NCBI RefSeq assembly: GCF_000143415.4 | Contig: NW_003314263.1 | Coordinates: 9,833-73,832, forward strand | Length of the DNA stretch: 64,000 nucleotides | Reading direction: 5' to 3' | Origin: Selaginella moellendorffii | Lineage: Eukaryota > Streptophyta > Lycopodiopsida > Selaginellales > Selaginellaceae | Shown: positions 31,552 to 42,320 of the stretch, piece by piece | Layout of the letters: each line of letters begins with the position of its first letter | Position numbering within the stretch: position 1 is the first letter of the stretch | The notes under the pieces: model-generated | Told to the model about the DNA's origin: nothing | Database searches by the model: none | What the model saw: only the letters and a program-made list of their open reading frames with translations | Program-made: the position numbers and the translations under genes

Positions 31552-33382
31552 TGTGAGACACAAAATCCCTAGGCCCCAAAGTGGAGCTGGAAGGGCGCCA
31601 CGTGGTAGTGGCCGAATCAAAAGCCAAACAAGCGTAACACGTTTGGACTAAAAGCTCTGACTTGAAAGGTCGAGAGCGGGANNNNNNNNNNNNNNNNNNN
31701 NNNNNNNNNNNNNNNNNNNNNNNNNNNNNNNNNNNNNNNNNNNNNNNNNNNNNNNNNNNNNNNNNNNNNNNNNNNNNNNNNNNNNNNNNNNNNNNNNNNN
31801 NNNNNNNNNNNNNNNNNNNNNNNNNNNNNNNNNNNNNNNNNNNNNNNNNNNNNNNNNNNNNNNNNNNNNNNNNNNNNNNNNNNNNNNNNNNNNNNNNNNN
31901 NNNNNNNNNNNNNNNNNNNNNNNNNNNNNNNNNNNNNNNNNNNNNNNNNNNNNNNNNNNNNNNNNNNNNNNNNNNNNNNNNNNNNNNNNNNNNNNNNNNN
32001 NNNNNNNNNNNNNNNNNNNNNNNNNNNNNNNNNNNNNNNNNNNNNNNNNNNNNNNNNNNNNNNNNNNNNNNNNNNNNNNNNNNNNNNNNNNNNNNNNNNN
32101 NNNNNNNNNNNNNNNNNNNNNNNNNNNNNNNNNNNNNNNNNNNNNNNNNNNNNNNNNNNNNNNNNNNNNNNNNNNNNNNNNNNNNNNNNNNNNNNNNNNN
32201 NNNNNNNNNNNNNNNNNNNNNNNNNNNNNNNNNNNNNNNNNNNNNNNNNNNNNNNNNNNNNNNNNNNNNNNNNNNNNNNNNNNNNNNNNNNNNNNNNNNN
32301 NNNNNNNNNNNNNNNNNNNNNNNNNNNNNNNNNNNNNNNNNNNNNNNNNNNNNNNNNNNNNNNNNNNNNNNNNNNNNNNNNNNNNNNNNNNNNNNNNNNN
32401 NNNNNNNNNNNNNNNNNNNNNNNNNNNNNNNNNNNNNNNNNNNNNNNNNNNNNNNNNNNNNNNNNNNNNNNNNNNNNNNNNNNNNNNNNNNNNNNNNNNN
32501 NNNNNNNNNNNNNNNNNNNNNNNNTTGGGTGATGAACTGACCACTGGGAAGTCCAAGACTAGAGTGAATACGGACCGACAAGCGGGGTAGCTTGGTGAAG
32601 TGTTCAAGAGCCGGCTCTAGTTCCCCCGGGAGATCGACTGGCCGATGCTCCCAGTCCAAGTGTGGGTGGCACTACCTACTTGAATACCAGGCGTGGCTCA
32701 ACGGAACCTCGCTCTAAGCCCATGGCTAGAGCACCCAAGGGAGGAAGGCGGGGAGAGTACCCAGGTGGCTCGCGTAAGGCCACGGTGTTTCGAAATGTTG
32801 TCCCAAAGGCCCAGACTGTGGAAAGGAAGAGGAGTAGTCTTTTGGGGTAGTGACCAAGGACTCAGTCGTGTGGTGAGGAAGTCCCAGAGGACCGTGGGAC
32901 TTAGTGGTCGGGCCTGTGGGCCTCGATCCAGTGGCAGTGTTGGCAAACACGGTCAGGGGCAGAAAGGGACTTAGTGGAGATTGACAGAGGGATATTAGGG
33001 AAGGCTATTCCCCTTGTCGGTGGGCATCCTAAGGATGCTAAGGAGTGGATCTGAGATGACCACTCACGGATGGATTGCCTAGTCTTGGAGAGCTAAGATT
33101 GCGATGCAAGTGGTATTGGACTACCAGTGTGGCAAAGGTGATTGGGCATGGCCTTAGCATAATAGGCTGCCATGTCGGTGGTACCTTTGAGTGCCGGTCA
33201 TGGGATTGGACACGTGGAGCACCTGGACCAAGTGCAAATGTTGAGTGGCATAGATGCCATTCTCGGGGCTAGCAAGTCCTAAGTCCTAAATTGGACTTAT
33301 GGAGGTGGTGAATGAGACTCCTCCAAGTGGTCGGAGGTGTGGTTAAGTGACTAAAGTAAAATGGAAAAATTAGTCGCTTACA
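31552..33382 (+). repeat. 3' LTR of the LARD-like element, with assembly gap
   Basis: It starts and ends like the 5' LTR. The first 130 bp (to 31681) are colinear with 20381-20510 but show about 12 differences; the part after the gap shows about 21 differences in 850. The 843-N gap replaces what is about 433 bp in the 5' LTR, including the tandem array. Confidence 0.92.
31682..32524. other. Assembly gap (843 Ns)
   Basis: This is a run of unknown bases inside the 3' LTR, at the place of the tandem GA-rich array of the 5' LTR. Frames crossing it are not meaningful. Confidence 0.99.
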
Positions 33383-34038
33383 CATCTATTATATTAAGAT
33401 ATATTGTAATCTTTTCTCATTTTAAAAATTTTTTCTTTCATTTAATTGAAATTAAAAATAATTCATTACTTATTGTTTCTATTAAATATTTTTAAAGTAC
33501 TTTAAATTCTTTAAATTATATTTTTTGTCCATCTGACTATTCAAAATTAAAGTTAATTCTAAAAACTATAATTGAATAAAAGTATATAATTATAATTTAA
33601 GTTATATATATTTTAACTTTATATAGCATGGCTTAAGCCCGAGCTAATCCTTTTCCTGAAGTTTTTGCCAACTTCCTTTTGCCAACTTTCCTTTACTTTC
33701 ATGTTTCCATCAACTAGAGGCTGCTCACCTTGGAGACTGGATGCGGCTATGAGGCAAGCTCAACACTCACTCCTCCAGATTTTCAAGGACCACCAGGGAC
33801 TTTCCTCTTCCCACCCATTTTATAATCCTGCTAGCGAATCCTCCACACCAAAAATCACCAAGAACTAGCACGGGCAGTGCAGTGATAAACTACACCACAC
33901 CACCAGCATCATGCGACAATCGTTGCAATGAATGCCAACATGAAGAAATTAATCTTCGTACAAACAGCTAAAGTTCTCCGGAAACTTTCAAGTACTACAG
34001 CGAGAGGAGAAATTTCTTTCTTTTCTTTCTCTCTTCTC
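33383..34038. other. Target-site flank and 3' region of the phosphate transporter gene
   Basis: It begins with the right CATCT target duplication, then AT-rich DNA to about 33640, then moderately GC-rich DNA including the probable 3' UTR of the minus-strand PHT1 gene. A 67-codon frame at 33665-33868 has no recognisable domain. Confidence 0.6.
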
Positions 34039-35646
34039 TCATACATCCTGGAGCGCCGCTGGAGTGGCAGACATCTCCTCCTCGTTCTCGCCAGACAAGT
34101 CCTCGAGCGACCGTCCATTTGTCTCTGGAACAAAGAACGTAAACAGGAGCCCCAGAGCGTTGCATCCTCCCAGCATCAGTAGCGCCGTCCGGATCCCCAA
34201 TCCAGTCGGGTAGCCATGCTCCTGCTGCCCTTCGTGTTGGTTCTGCGACAAGTAGAGGAACCCGAAAGCTCCAACGATGGCTCCGGCCTTTCCAGCCGCT
34301 GCCGAGATCCCGTGGCAAGTCGATCGCAGCCGGGCCGGGAAGAGCTCCGCGGGGACGATGAAAGTGGTGGAGTTGGGCCCAAAGTTTGCGAAGAAGAAGG
34401 TGAGCGAGTAGAGCACGATGAACGTCATGTGGTGGCCGCCGCAGAAGCTGTCACCGCACTTGTCCCCGCGGAGCTTGTAGTAGGGGATGGCGAGCGCGAA
34501 CATGAACACGGTCATCATGAAGAAGCCCATGACTTGGATGGTGAAGCGTCCAATCCTGTCGATGAGAGCCACCGTGAACCAGTACCCGGGAACCGTGGAG
34601 CACAGCGCGATCAGTGTCTGTGCTCGCGAGATCCTGTAGACTTCCTCCATCGCGCTCATACTTCCAGGCCCCGGGAGCCATCCCACCGCGGTGAAAACGT
34701 CCTTTTGGAAGAGGTTCTGGCTGTAGAAGGCGACGTCGAGGAAGAACCATGTAGTCGTGGTGCCCAGGAGCTGGAGGCCGTGTCGCCTCGCAAACGCTTT
34801 CGTAAAGAGACCAAACTTTAGCTTCCGCATCGGGGACTCATGCTTGACAGGCTCCGTGGCCACCTCCATCTCGAGAACTTTGCTCATATCTTGCGTGGCC
34901 TGCTTGAGATTCCCTTCCACTAGAGCCGTGTAGCGAGCGGTCTCGGGCATCTTCATCCGCCAGTAGAACGTAAGCGCCGCCGGGATGGCTCCGAGCATGA
35001 AGATGAGCCTCCACGCAAAGTCCACCTCGGTTGGAGTGGATGCTATCTGATTCTCGTTGAAAGATGGCGCCGGATAAGCATGGTTGAACGCCGCGGAGAT
35101 CACCAGCGACACTATCCCGCCGGCCAGGATTCCAAATCCTTGCATGGCAAACACCGCCGCGATGAATGCCCCGCGCGTCTTGGTGTTGGCATACTCGGAC
35201 ATGATCGTGGCCGAGAGAGGATAGTCGCCACCGATGCCGAATCCAAGCCAGAACCGGAAGAAGCACAGCGTTGTCATCACCGACTTGGCAGTGTGGCCGA
35301 AGGAGAGACCCGAGGCGATCGAGCAGATGACCATGAGCATGAGCGTCATCCCATAGACTTTCTTTCGTCCCAGCTTGTCACCGAGCCAGCCGAAGAAGAG
35401 CTGGCCGGACAGAGTCCCGCAAAAGGCCACACCGTTGACGGCCGCCGCTACGTTTGCTGGGAGTGCTCCGGGCTTTCCAGTGGTTGAATCGTAGTAGTAG
35501 ATCCTTCCCAGGAGCTTGGTGACGGTGGAGATGCAAAAGAGATCGTAAGCATCCGTGAAGAAGCCCATACCCGCGATGAGAATGGCCGTGAAGTGGTACC
35601 ACTGCGTCTTGGCCTTGTCCAAGGCGGTCAGCACCTCGAGCGCCAT
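34039..35646 (-). CDS. PHT1: PHT1-type high-affinity phosphate:proton symporter
   Basis: The 535-residue protein has the normal PHT1 length and starts at the ATG at 35646 ([19 protein letters not shown]). It is a plasma-membrane 12-TM major-facilitator protein that imports phosphate with protons. Family signatures are [12 protein letters not shown] in TM1, the PHT1 signature [20 protein letters not shown] in TM4, FLLD-type [32 protein letters not shown] and the C-terminal [16 protein letters not shown]. The frame is open 16 codons further upstream, but an acceptor (TTTGCAG) lies there and PHT1 proteins start at the MA- methionine, so that part is intron. A 5'-UTR intron of about 280 nt (donor near 35957, acceptor near 35677) is likely. 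The coding exon is uninterrupted. Confidence 0.95.
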   Translation of the reverse strand: MALEVLTALDKAKTQWYHFTAILIAGMGFFTDAYDLFCISTVTKLLGRIYYYDSTTGKPGALPANVAAAVNGVAFCGTLSGQLFFGWLGDKLGRKKVYGMTLMLMVICSIASGLSFGHTAKSVMTTLCFFRFWLGFGIGGDYPLSATIMSEYANTKTRGAFIAAVFAMQGFGILAGGIVSLVISAAFNHAYPAPSFNENQIASTPTEVDFAWRLIFMLGAIPAALTFYWRMKMPETARYTALVEGNLKQATQDMSKVLEMEVATEPVKHESPMRKLKFGLFTKAFARRHGLQLLGTTTTWFFLDVAFYSQNLFQKDVFTAVGWLPGPGSMSAMEEVYRISRAQTLIALCSTVPGYWFTVALIDRIGRFTIQVMGFFMMTVFMFALAIPYYKLRGDKCGDSFCGGHHMTFIVLYSLTFFFANFGPNSTTFIVPAELFPARLRSTCHGISAAAGKAGAIVGAFGFLYLSQNQHEGQQEHGYPTGLGIRTALLMLGGCNALGLLFTFFVPETNGRSLEDLSGENEEEMSATPAALQDV

Positions 35647-36070
35647 CGCTGAGCTCGCGGAAGAATTGCCCCCTTCCTGCAAACAGTGTGACAAAGATTG
35701 AGAGAGAGGTGTGATGAAAGCAAAGATCTTCCCAGGTATAGTGGAGGAAAAAAAAAATGTCCAGGAAAGACCTTTTCACTCCAAAAATCAGGGATTGCAA
35801 GCACAGGTCTGGAAGAGGAATGCCAAGAGATTGGAGATGGAATGCGAGAGATTGGAAATAAAATGCCGGCAAGAGAATCGAGAATGAGGATGGAAATCGA
35901 TAGCAATGGAAGGAAACGCGATCGAGAATGGTAGAGCACGAAAATCTGCGCAGATTACCTACTGGCGATTCGATGCCGCGATGTGCACGTTCGTGGTCGT
36001 CGTCTTCTGGGATTTTCAAAGCCCTAGCCTCATGCAAGGAAGAAGGTCAATTTATTCGCAAACTGGATTC

Positions 36071-36078
36071 GAATATCC
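36071..36078. promoter_or_regulatory. P1BS element (GAATATCC) upstream of PHT1
   Basis: GAATATCC fits GNATATNC, the site bound by PHR1-type MYB factors in phosphate-starved plants. It lies about 425 bp upstream of the PHT1 start codon and about 110 bp beyond the inferred 5'-UTR exon donor. The motif is short, so chance occurrence is possible; its position before a phosphate transporter supports it. Confidence 0.55.
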
Positions 36079-36383
36079 AGATATTTGACTATTCTCTGAG
36101 TGCCACGCGGCAAGATCTTGCACTGCTGTACTACGTACGGAAGAACGCGCACACGTACGAAATAACACGCTAAACACAATCAAGAGTACGGAAGAACACT
36201 CAGGCGTACGGATGAACATTGTCAAAAATTGGCGATTGACTCCGATAACGTCAAAGACTTTTGGGGGGAGAGTTTTATTTGACAAGTCTCTTTGTGGGCG
36301 CGCTTCCTTCTTTTTTTCTTTAAAGCTATACGTACTATAGCGATTTGTAGAGAATTCTCTTAAAAGTGTTGGCGCCTGTCGCT

Positions 36384-37041
36384 TTATACTCTAGCAGCGA
36401 CCCAAGTTCCAAAGAGTATCATCCAAAACGACGCTGTGAGTTTGGTCCCCACATTCTTCGCACTGGGAACGATCGTGAAGTTTCCTGGGGAAAAAAAATG
36501 AGTTTTTTAGAAGGAAAAGTTGGATTCTAGATCTTAGGAAAGGGGAATTTACCGGTGGAGCAGCCAGTGTGGAGCGATCTTCTCACGTCATCTGTGCTTG
36601 CCTTGTTCGTGAAGAGGAAGTGGGACTTAACTCGGTCGATACACTTGAGCACTACCAAGGTTTGGTTGGCGCAAGGCCCGCAATAGTCTGGGACGCTGGT
36701 AACGTTGAGAGAACCATGGTAGTCAAGTCTGGTACAAGACGAGCTCTGTACAAAACATATATGATTGAAAACTTTGAAAAAAAAGAAAAGAAAAACTCTC
36801 TCACCTGGTTTTTCAAACACAGAGTCGCAAAATGCCACTGCTGGTTTGGATTCGCAAAGGCTTTCCCGAGAGGATAATTTTTCAAGGCGTAGGATGGGAG
36901 TTGAAGTTGAGCATAAACTCCTGGAAAGATCACGCACAAAGATTAGATTTTTCCAAACCAAGGATCAATCAAGCACAAACCTGCTGCGAGGAACGCGACG
37001 ATGAGTGTCACCAGCTTGACATAATCCTGTCCCATATCCAT
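36384..37041 (-). CDS. Small cysteine-rich secreted protein, probably GPI-anchored (DUF7731-like)
   Basis: Exons 37041-36981, 36920-36805, 36745-36553 and 36484-36384 join in phase to 156 residues. The N-terminus (KLVTLIVAFLAAGVYAQ) is a good secretion signal. The central region has spaced cysteines: DYCGPCANQTLVVLKCIDRV, then HFLFTNKASTDDVRRSLHTG with a following Cys. This matches my memory of a plant-specific domain with a CxGPC...L.C...NFLFYN.AT..D.R....GC pattern, catalogued I believe as DUF7731. The last 20 residues (ASFWMILFGTWVAARV) are hydrophobic, as expected for a GPI-anchor signal. Function is unknown. Introns are about 60-75 nt. Confidence 0.75.
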
Positions 37042-37264
37042 TGCCTCCTCCTTTCCCTCTCGTTGACACGGCAAATAGTCTCTCTTAAATGTCCTCGTTT
37101 GGATATTCGAACATCCTTCGAGGGAGACGAGTTGTCCAATGCATCCTTGTCCACCTTATCTCGTTTCGAGCGTCACCATTTGAGAAGCCTTGCATTATAA
37201 ACAAAGGAGCAAAAATTTTCTCATGTAGAAGAGTATAAAATTGCCTCTTACCCAAGCGCTACGA

Positions 37265-38896
37265 CTACAGGAAATCCGTGTCGTTCTCCTGCGAGAGAAC
37301 TCGTAGCATCTCGCTTGCTGCAGGACTTCCAAAGCTATAAAGAACAAAAAACACTCCCATGCAAAGCGCGAAGGCCTGCGTCAAGCGCTGGAACTCCGGA
37401 GCTTCGCCAGACATTACCATGTTGTCATCAAGATCTTCTAGCCGGGTATTCATTTGACCGGCTTTTGGAGTAGCCAAAAGACCAAACAAAGTGCCTACTG
37501 CTGCCGCACCAACATGAGTCCTGTAAGAACACGCAAAAGTTTAAGAAACTGGAAACTTGGCGAAGTTACGCGTCATAGTTTTCGAGAAACTAGCTCACCA
37601 GTTATCAGCAGGCAACGCATCCGTCAAAGCCAAGTGTAGAGCGCTCATAACGAGGATCTTTTGTATCACGTCACTCGTGATCCCTGCTTGCATCTCTTTG
37701 CCGAAACTCTGGCGGTTCTGGACAATGTAGACGGCCCATGCAGCGACTAGAGCGTAAAGAGGACCCTGTCACAGCATCATTTTGCCAAAACTTGTGTCAA
37801 AACTAGATCGAAAGTTTTGGAGAAAACTTACAGTGCCACCGACTGTTGGAGCTGGAGTGAGGAAATAACTCGTGATGTTCCCGAAAATTCCTCCAAGTAG
37901 ATAGATCATACAAAACCCGGCCGGACCATAGACGGACTCCACTCCCGGACCGAAGGAGAGTAGAGCCCAGGCACCGAGGCCGATATGGATGAGACCATCG
38001 TGCTACAAACACAAAGAACAGACAATGAGAAGTTGGCAGAACTAAGTTCACACGAAATTTACCAAGAACATTGGAGTGACTAGTCTCCACCACTGTCCAT
38101 CCGCAATGAGGGAGTTGATCTTAGCTCCGACTAGAAACGGGAGAGGAACTTCGACCATCTCGGGAGTTTGAACGGGGCTCGCGAGACCAAAGAGAAAGAC
38201 AGCGGCATTTACACCTATGATCACATTCCTGCGAAAGAACAAATAGTAAAAACAGAATCAAAGGAAAAAAAATCCAGGAAAAGCAGAGAGTTTCTTCATT
38301 TTTACTTCTTTTTTCGTATGTACTTACGTGAAAGTAGAAGCATTTCTTGGAGCAAAGTCCGTAGGAAGAGTTTTAGCGTCGTCCTTTTGAAAGCTTTTGT
38401 CTAGCTCGTGTAGAAAACTAAGAACTTTCTCATCTTCTTCTACTGGAGCTTTGGGCACTTCTTTCGGAACGTCTGGAAGCAAAAACTGTGTTAGCGATTG
38501 ATGAATCTCTAGCAAGAAAAACACGAAAGAAATGGCACTACCTTTGGTGGCTGGAACTTGCATTTTGTCGAAGTAGGCATTGAGAGCGTCGAGTCCTTGT
38601 AAATCCCTGGACGTATTCTTCGAATCCTCGATCACAGCCCCGGAGCTTGCCGAATTCTCCACCGCAACGTCTTTCGCAGCGCTACTCTTGTTTTGGAGCT
38701 TGCTGAAGTACGAATCTAACGAGCTCAGTAGCTTTGTCTCCCGATTCTTTGGAGGAGAAGGAGAATTCTCCAGGGAGCTCGGAGTGCCAGTGTTGCAGCA
38801 AAGTGGACGCAAAACACTCGCCCTGTGCACTCTAGATCGAAAATTCGCCCGAGCATTCGGGTGGAATGACACACTTAGCTTGCAAACGCTTGCCAT
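37265..38896 (-). CDS. Chloroplast rhomboid-like protein (RBL9 type), six exons
   Basis: Exons 38896-38542, 38472-38328, 38228-38063, 38002-37832, 37765-37599 and 37520-37265 join in phase to 419 residues. The Ser/Arg-rich N-terminus suits a plastid transit peptide. The rhomboid core has NVIIGVNAAVFLFGLASPV in TM1, GQWWRLVTPMF in loop 1, HDGLIHIGLGAWALLSFGP, then IYLLGGIFGNITSYFL and PTVGGTGPLYALVAAW. Active rhomboids carry GxSG with a catalytic serine; here that site reads GGTG, so the protein is probably a non-proteolytic rhomboid as in Arabidopsis RBL9. A His that could match the dyad remains in NWTHVGAA. Intron 1 (69 nt) has no stop, so retention would add 23 residues. Confidence 0.85.
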
Positions 38897-39315
38897 TTTC
38901 CTAGCGGATACGATCCTCCTACCTTGCTAGAATTTAAGAACGAGAAGCTCAGCCCTATCTCCATCTGGGAAAACAACGGCAAAGATTTAACCACGTGGAC
39001 AGGATAAAGAACCCCAAGTAGCGAATCGCAGCTTCCCACCTGGCAAACATCTGCCACATCGGCAAGCCGGCCACGCTCTTCACATTTCCAAAGAACACGT
39101 GAACTTAACAAAGAAAATCGGCGGCTTATTCCATACCTTCCAATCTTTTTGTTTTTCTCTTTACAATCTTTGCACGATCACACGTAAAACACTGTACGAT
39201 CACTGTACGACCTTTGACACTTCTGGATCCACTGTTGTTTACCTTTAAAACATTGCTTGGAAATGATCATGCCTGACAATTCCCAAAAGAGAGAAATGAT
39301 TTACAGTTTCTTCTG
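38897..39315. other. Intergenic: rhomboid promoter and 3' flank of the next gene
   Basis: No gene is supported. Repeated GATCACTGTACGA/CTGTACGACC-like motifs occur near 39175-39215. Confidence 0.5.
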
Positions 39316-40629
39316 TCACACGCTTAAGCCTTTTCTCAACTCGTCGTGTTGGAAGATTGTCCTGTTCGATGGCTTGGAGCTAACTTTTCTCGCGGCCGGG
39401 AAGACGAACCAGGCCATGGACGCGAACACGATCGCCGCGACCATCCCGGTGCTGGTGAGCCCGAAGAGGATCACCACGACGATGAGCATCACTTGGACAG
39501 CACCCCCACCGTTGCCACCAACGCAGCTCTCGAGTTCTTCCTGCTGCTGGAGATGATTTAGCCTGCTTTGGTGATGGCTTCTCTGCTCGCTGTGATGCCT
39601 ATGAGCCGGACTTCCACCTTGTTGTTGCTCGGTTTGATGCCTATGAGCCGGGCTTCCACCTCGTTGCTCGCTTTGAAATCTCGGCTGGTGTCTGTGGGCC
39701 GGACTTCCACCTTGTTGTTGCTCGCTTTGATGCCTGTGCGCCGGACTTCCACCCTGTTGTTGCTCGCTTTGAAATGGATTGTTCCTCGGTTGGTGTCTGT
39801 GGGCCGGACTTCCGACTTCCTGCGGCTTGTCCGAGCTGAAAAACGTCGAGCAGCTCATCACCGGGCTCACCGGTGTGCTCGCTGACGTTGTCCTGCTGAA
39901 GTCGCTGGTGTTGCTGAAACTTCCACCTGATCCAAACTGATGGGGTTGCCTCGGGGAAGTAGGGGCCGAAACACAACTCATCGAGCCCGGCAGTGATCTC
40001 ATTGTTACCGGACGCGCAAAGCTGAGGTCGATGTTGGGCTGCTGCGGGAAATTCACCGGAAGGTAACGAGCCCACATCGGTCTCAAGTGCCTGGCGATGA
40101 AAGACGAGGTGATGCCGGCCACGACCGCTATCAGCACGTCCACTATCGCCGCGACTATCATGATGAACAATGTGATTGCCTTGAGCGCCTTCCTCGTCCC
40201 GTGTTGTAACTCGTAGACAAGCTGCTCAAACTTGACGGACAGCCAAGATTGTTTGCTGCAATCCTTGACGCTATGGCTTTCCTCCTCGACGGAAGCTTGA
40301 TCCGAGACAACGTCATCACCGGTCTTGCTCTCCGCGGAAGAATTCTGCTTGTCTAGCCGAGTCAGAGGCTGCGAATCCCCTCGAGAAGGGATGGACGATG
40401 AGCGGCTCCTGCCAACTACAACCGGTACCCAGTCCCTTCCTTTGGACGTGCCCCTCGTGAACCAAACATCCGAGGTAGACACCCCTTCCTCAGCGGCAAT
40501 CGAAGCTCGCAGTTTCTCCAGCTCGGAGTAGACCTCGTTAAACTTGTCCATCCCTCGGTTCTGGAATGGATTCTGCTTCCCCTTGGAAGAGCCGAACCTC
40601 GGTGACTTCCGCCTGCTGATCTTGCTCAT
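39316..40629 (-). CDS. Membrane protein with His-rich tandem repeats, unknown function
   Basis: This is an uninterrupted 437-residue frame with ATG at 40629. The N-terminus is basic and low-complexity. A first hydrophobic segment (ITLFIMIVAAIVDVLIAVVA) lies near residue 155. A Ser/Pro/Gln-rich central region carries five copies of GSPAHRHQ followed by SEQQQG-like spacers (about residues 270-350). A second hydrophobic stretch (VMLIVVVILFGLTS, then VAAIVFASMAWFVFP) comes near the end. Homologous plant proteins with two hydrophobic segments exist to my recollection, but I cannot name a function. The repeats could bind metal or be simply a flexible linker. Confidence 0.7.
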   Translation of the reverse strand: MSKISRRKSPRFGSSKGKQNPFQNRGMDKFNEVYSELEKLRASIAAEEGVSTSDVWFTRGTSKGRDWVPVVVGRSRSSSIPSRGDSQPLTRLDKQNSSAESKTGDDVVSDQASVEEESHSVKDCSKQSWLSVKFEQLVYELQHGTRKALKAITLFIMIVAAIVDVLIAVVAGITSSFIARHLRPMWARYLPVNFPQQPNIDLSFARPVTMRSLPGSMSCVSAPTSPRQPHQFGSGGSFSNTSDFSRTTSASTPVSPVMSCSTFFSSDKPQEVGSPAHRHQPRNNPFQSEQQQGGSPAHRHQSEQQQGGSPAHRHQPRFQSEQRGGSPAHRHQTEQQQGGSPAHRHHSEQRSHHQSRLNHLQQQEELESCVGGNGGGAVQVMLIVVVILFGLTSTGMVAAIVFASMAWFVFPAARKVSSKPSNRTIFQHDELRKGLSV

Positions 40630-41151
40630 TGCTGCTGCTCTCGAGACGAAAAGGCTTGATCCAGATCTGGAGTGTTTGTCGCCAAAATTAGATTTTGATG
40701 CTTCCCTGTGCTCGCTACCGCTTCCACAAATCCCTGCTGGGTATATCTATCGCGGGGAATGGCCAATTCCACGCTCTCATCTCTATGGATCTCGTGTTGA
40801 CTAGCGCTCGTTGCTACACCTGCGTCTTCCTGGCTAACCCAAAGACTTATTCTGCCCTGGAGTGTGTGAAGCCGGCCTCACACCCTGCCGGAAGCTTCCC
40901 GAGGGAAATTCCATTTGTTTGACTCCGCCAACCGTTGCGCCAGTTAATCTCGGCTCCACGTCGGCTCCACGCTGGGTAACCGAGCTACCACGTTGGCGTT
41001 TTCTCTCGTCCAAGTCACCGCCTTCTCGAACTCTTTATTGCTTCAACGCTCCAAACGTCACCTCGCACCGAACAAAAAACTTATTTGGTTTGCAAATTTG
41101 GATGGGTTTGAAAATTCAAAAGAACGTACCTCAGTCATCCTCCAGAAGCTT
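40630..41151. other. Intergenic between two minus-strand genes
   Basis: This is the promoter side of the His-rich repeat gene and the 3' flank of the Tim21/Coa1-like gene. Small open frames here lack recognisable domains. Confidence 0.5.
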
Positions 41152-42320
41152 TCATCTTTTCAACAACTCGGTTGAACGCTTAGCCCATCGTTGTACTCTT
41201 TTGATGGTTGAATCCAGCTTGGCTAAGAACCTCTTGCGCTGCTGACTGGCTTCAATCTCATCTAGAACATCAAACTCCCGCTCGGCAGCAATCGCCTTGA
41301 AAATCGGGTCTCGGAGCTCAAAATATGGCCCTTGGGAAGCTTCGAAATCACGGTCATCCCCGACAACATATAACCTCTCATCAGATGTATCCATTGGAAT
41401 GTCAGCAGCCAGCAGCTTCACATGGTACTGCAGAAAATATCTCACATAAATCAGAAAAAGCGAAGAAAAAAAAAAAAAAAAAACCTTTGAAAAGCATACC
41501 TGTCCTCCCTCTTTGATGACCTCGCTGCTCACCATGCCTCGTCTCTCGTAGCCTTGGACTGGAAACACAATAAAGCACCGCTTGCAGCTCAGCCTTGGCC
41601 TGAGGTCCTGGAGCTTTAAGTCACCCCCGGATGTAAAATAAGCACGAACTTTTCCACCAACAACTGGATGGCCCATCACCTCCATAAATCCGGCAGAACT
41701 TTGCAGCTTGCGCATGACAATTCCATAAACCGTCTCGGGATTGATGGTGTGTCGCGTTCTCAGAGCTAGACCCTGCAGTAAAGAAGAGAAAAAGATCAAA
41801 AAAGGATACAAGAAGTAGAAATGTATATGCCTACCGCGCAAACGACTGACGAAGTCGTAAGAGCGAGCAATCCAAACTGAAAGGAGAATTTCGATAATCC
41901 CACCAGCAGCTCACTAATGTTGATAATCACCTTCCAGAGAACTATGGACATACCAGAGCCTAGAGCAGCAAGAAGAATCAGCCGGTTCCTCCTACAAAAG
42001 GCCTCCAAGCGAAGCGCCATGGCTTCCTTGTAACCCGAGTCCAAATTCTCAATGCGTCGAGCAACCGGCTGCAAGGTTCCAGCGATCGAATTCCAGGCGG
42101 TGTTGGACACATTCTCGGCAGCTCGCAGTGCCACCAGCGCCTTGGACACAGCAGCCTGCTTGAAATCCGCGACCTTCTTCTCCGCGATCCTGAAATTCCT
42201 CGCGGGATAGCTGCCGCGGAGGAGATCTTGAGCTGCCGAATGAAATGCGGGAGGCCGGATCGATGCTGCTGCTATCCTAGATGATCTACTTACGAGGCGC
42301 CCCCAGCCGCGGTGCGCCAT
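41152..42320 (-). CDS. Tim21/Coa1-fold-like organelle membrane protein, three exons
   Basis: Exons 42320-41835, 41772-41500 and 41427-41152 join in phase to 344 residues. The start MAHRGWGRLVSRSSRIAAAS is basic and hydroxylated, as in mitochondrial presequences. A transmembrane segment (LILLAALGSGMSIVLWKVI) and a second hydrophobic stretch (FGLLALTTSSVVCAVG) precede a soluble domain: VYGIVMRKLQSSAGFMEVMG, GKVRAYFTSGGDLKLQDLRP, then CFIVFPVQGYERRGMVSSEV. The pattern of KL..S....E.LG.P...G.....F..G resembles Tim21 or Coa1 domains of mitochondrial import and oxidase assembly; this is fold-level recognition only. It is transcribed divergently from the ABC gene with 157 bp between start codons. 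Confidence 0.65.

Larger units (their letters stand above)
20381..33382 (+). mobile_element. Complete LTR element, apparently non-coding (LARD-like), host of a nested gypsy element
   Basis: Long terminal repeats beginning TGTGAGACACAAAATCC and ending GTCGCTTACA lie at 20381-21793 and 31552-33382. A perfect 5-bp target duplication CATCT flanks the element (20376-20380 and 33383-33387). The primer-binding site after the left LTR and a purine-rich tract before the right LTR set plus-strand orientation. Without the nested insertion (24320-29902) the element is about 7.4 kb including 843 Ns. The internal region (21794-24319 and 29903-31551, about 4.2 kb) shows no gag or pol similarity that I can recognise, so it looks like a large retrotransposon derivative moved by proteins from another element. 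Confidence 0.92.

Noticed and set aside
31259-32659. Three long ORFs across the N run
   Set aside because: Unknown bases were read as open codons; no information lies inside.
33665-33868. 67-codon ORF downstream of the LARD-like element
   Set aside because: Short, low information, and in the 3' flank of PHT1.
35647-35694. Upstream start for PHT1 (16 extra codons)
   Set aside because: This part contains a typical splice acceptor and is best read as the end of a 5'-UTR intron; PHT1 proteins begin at the later methionine.
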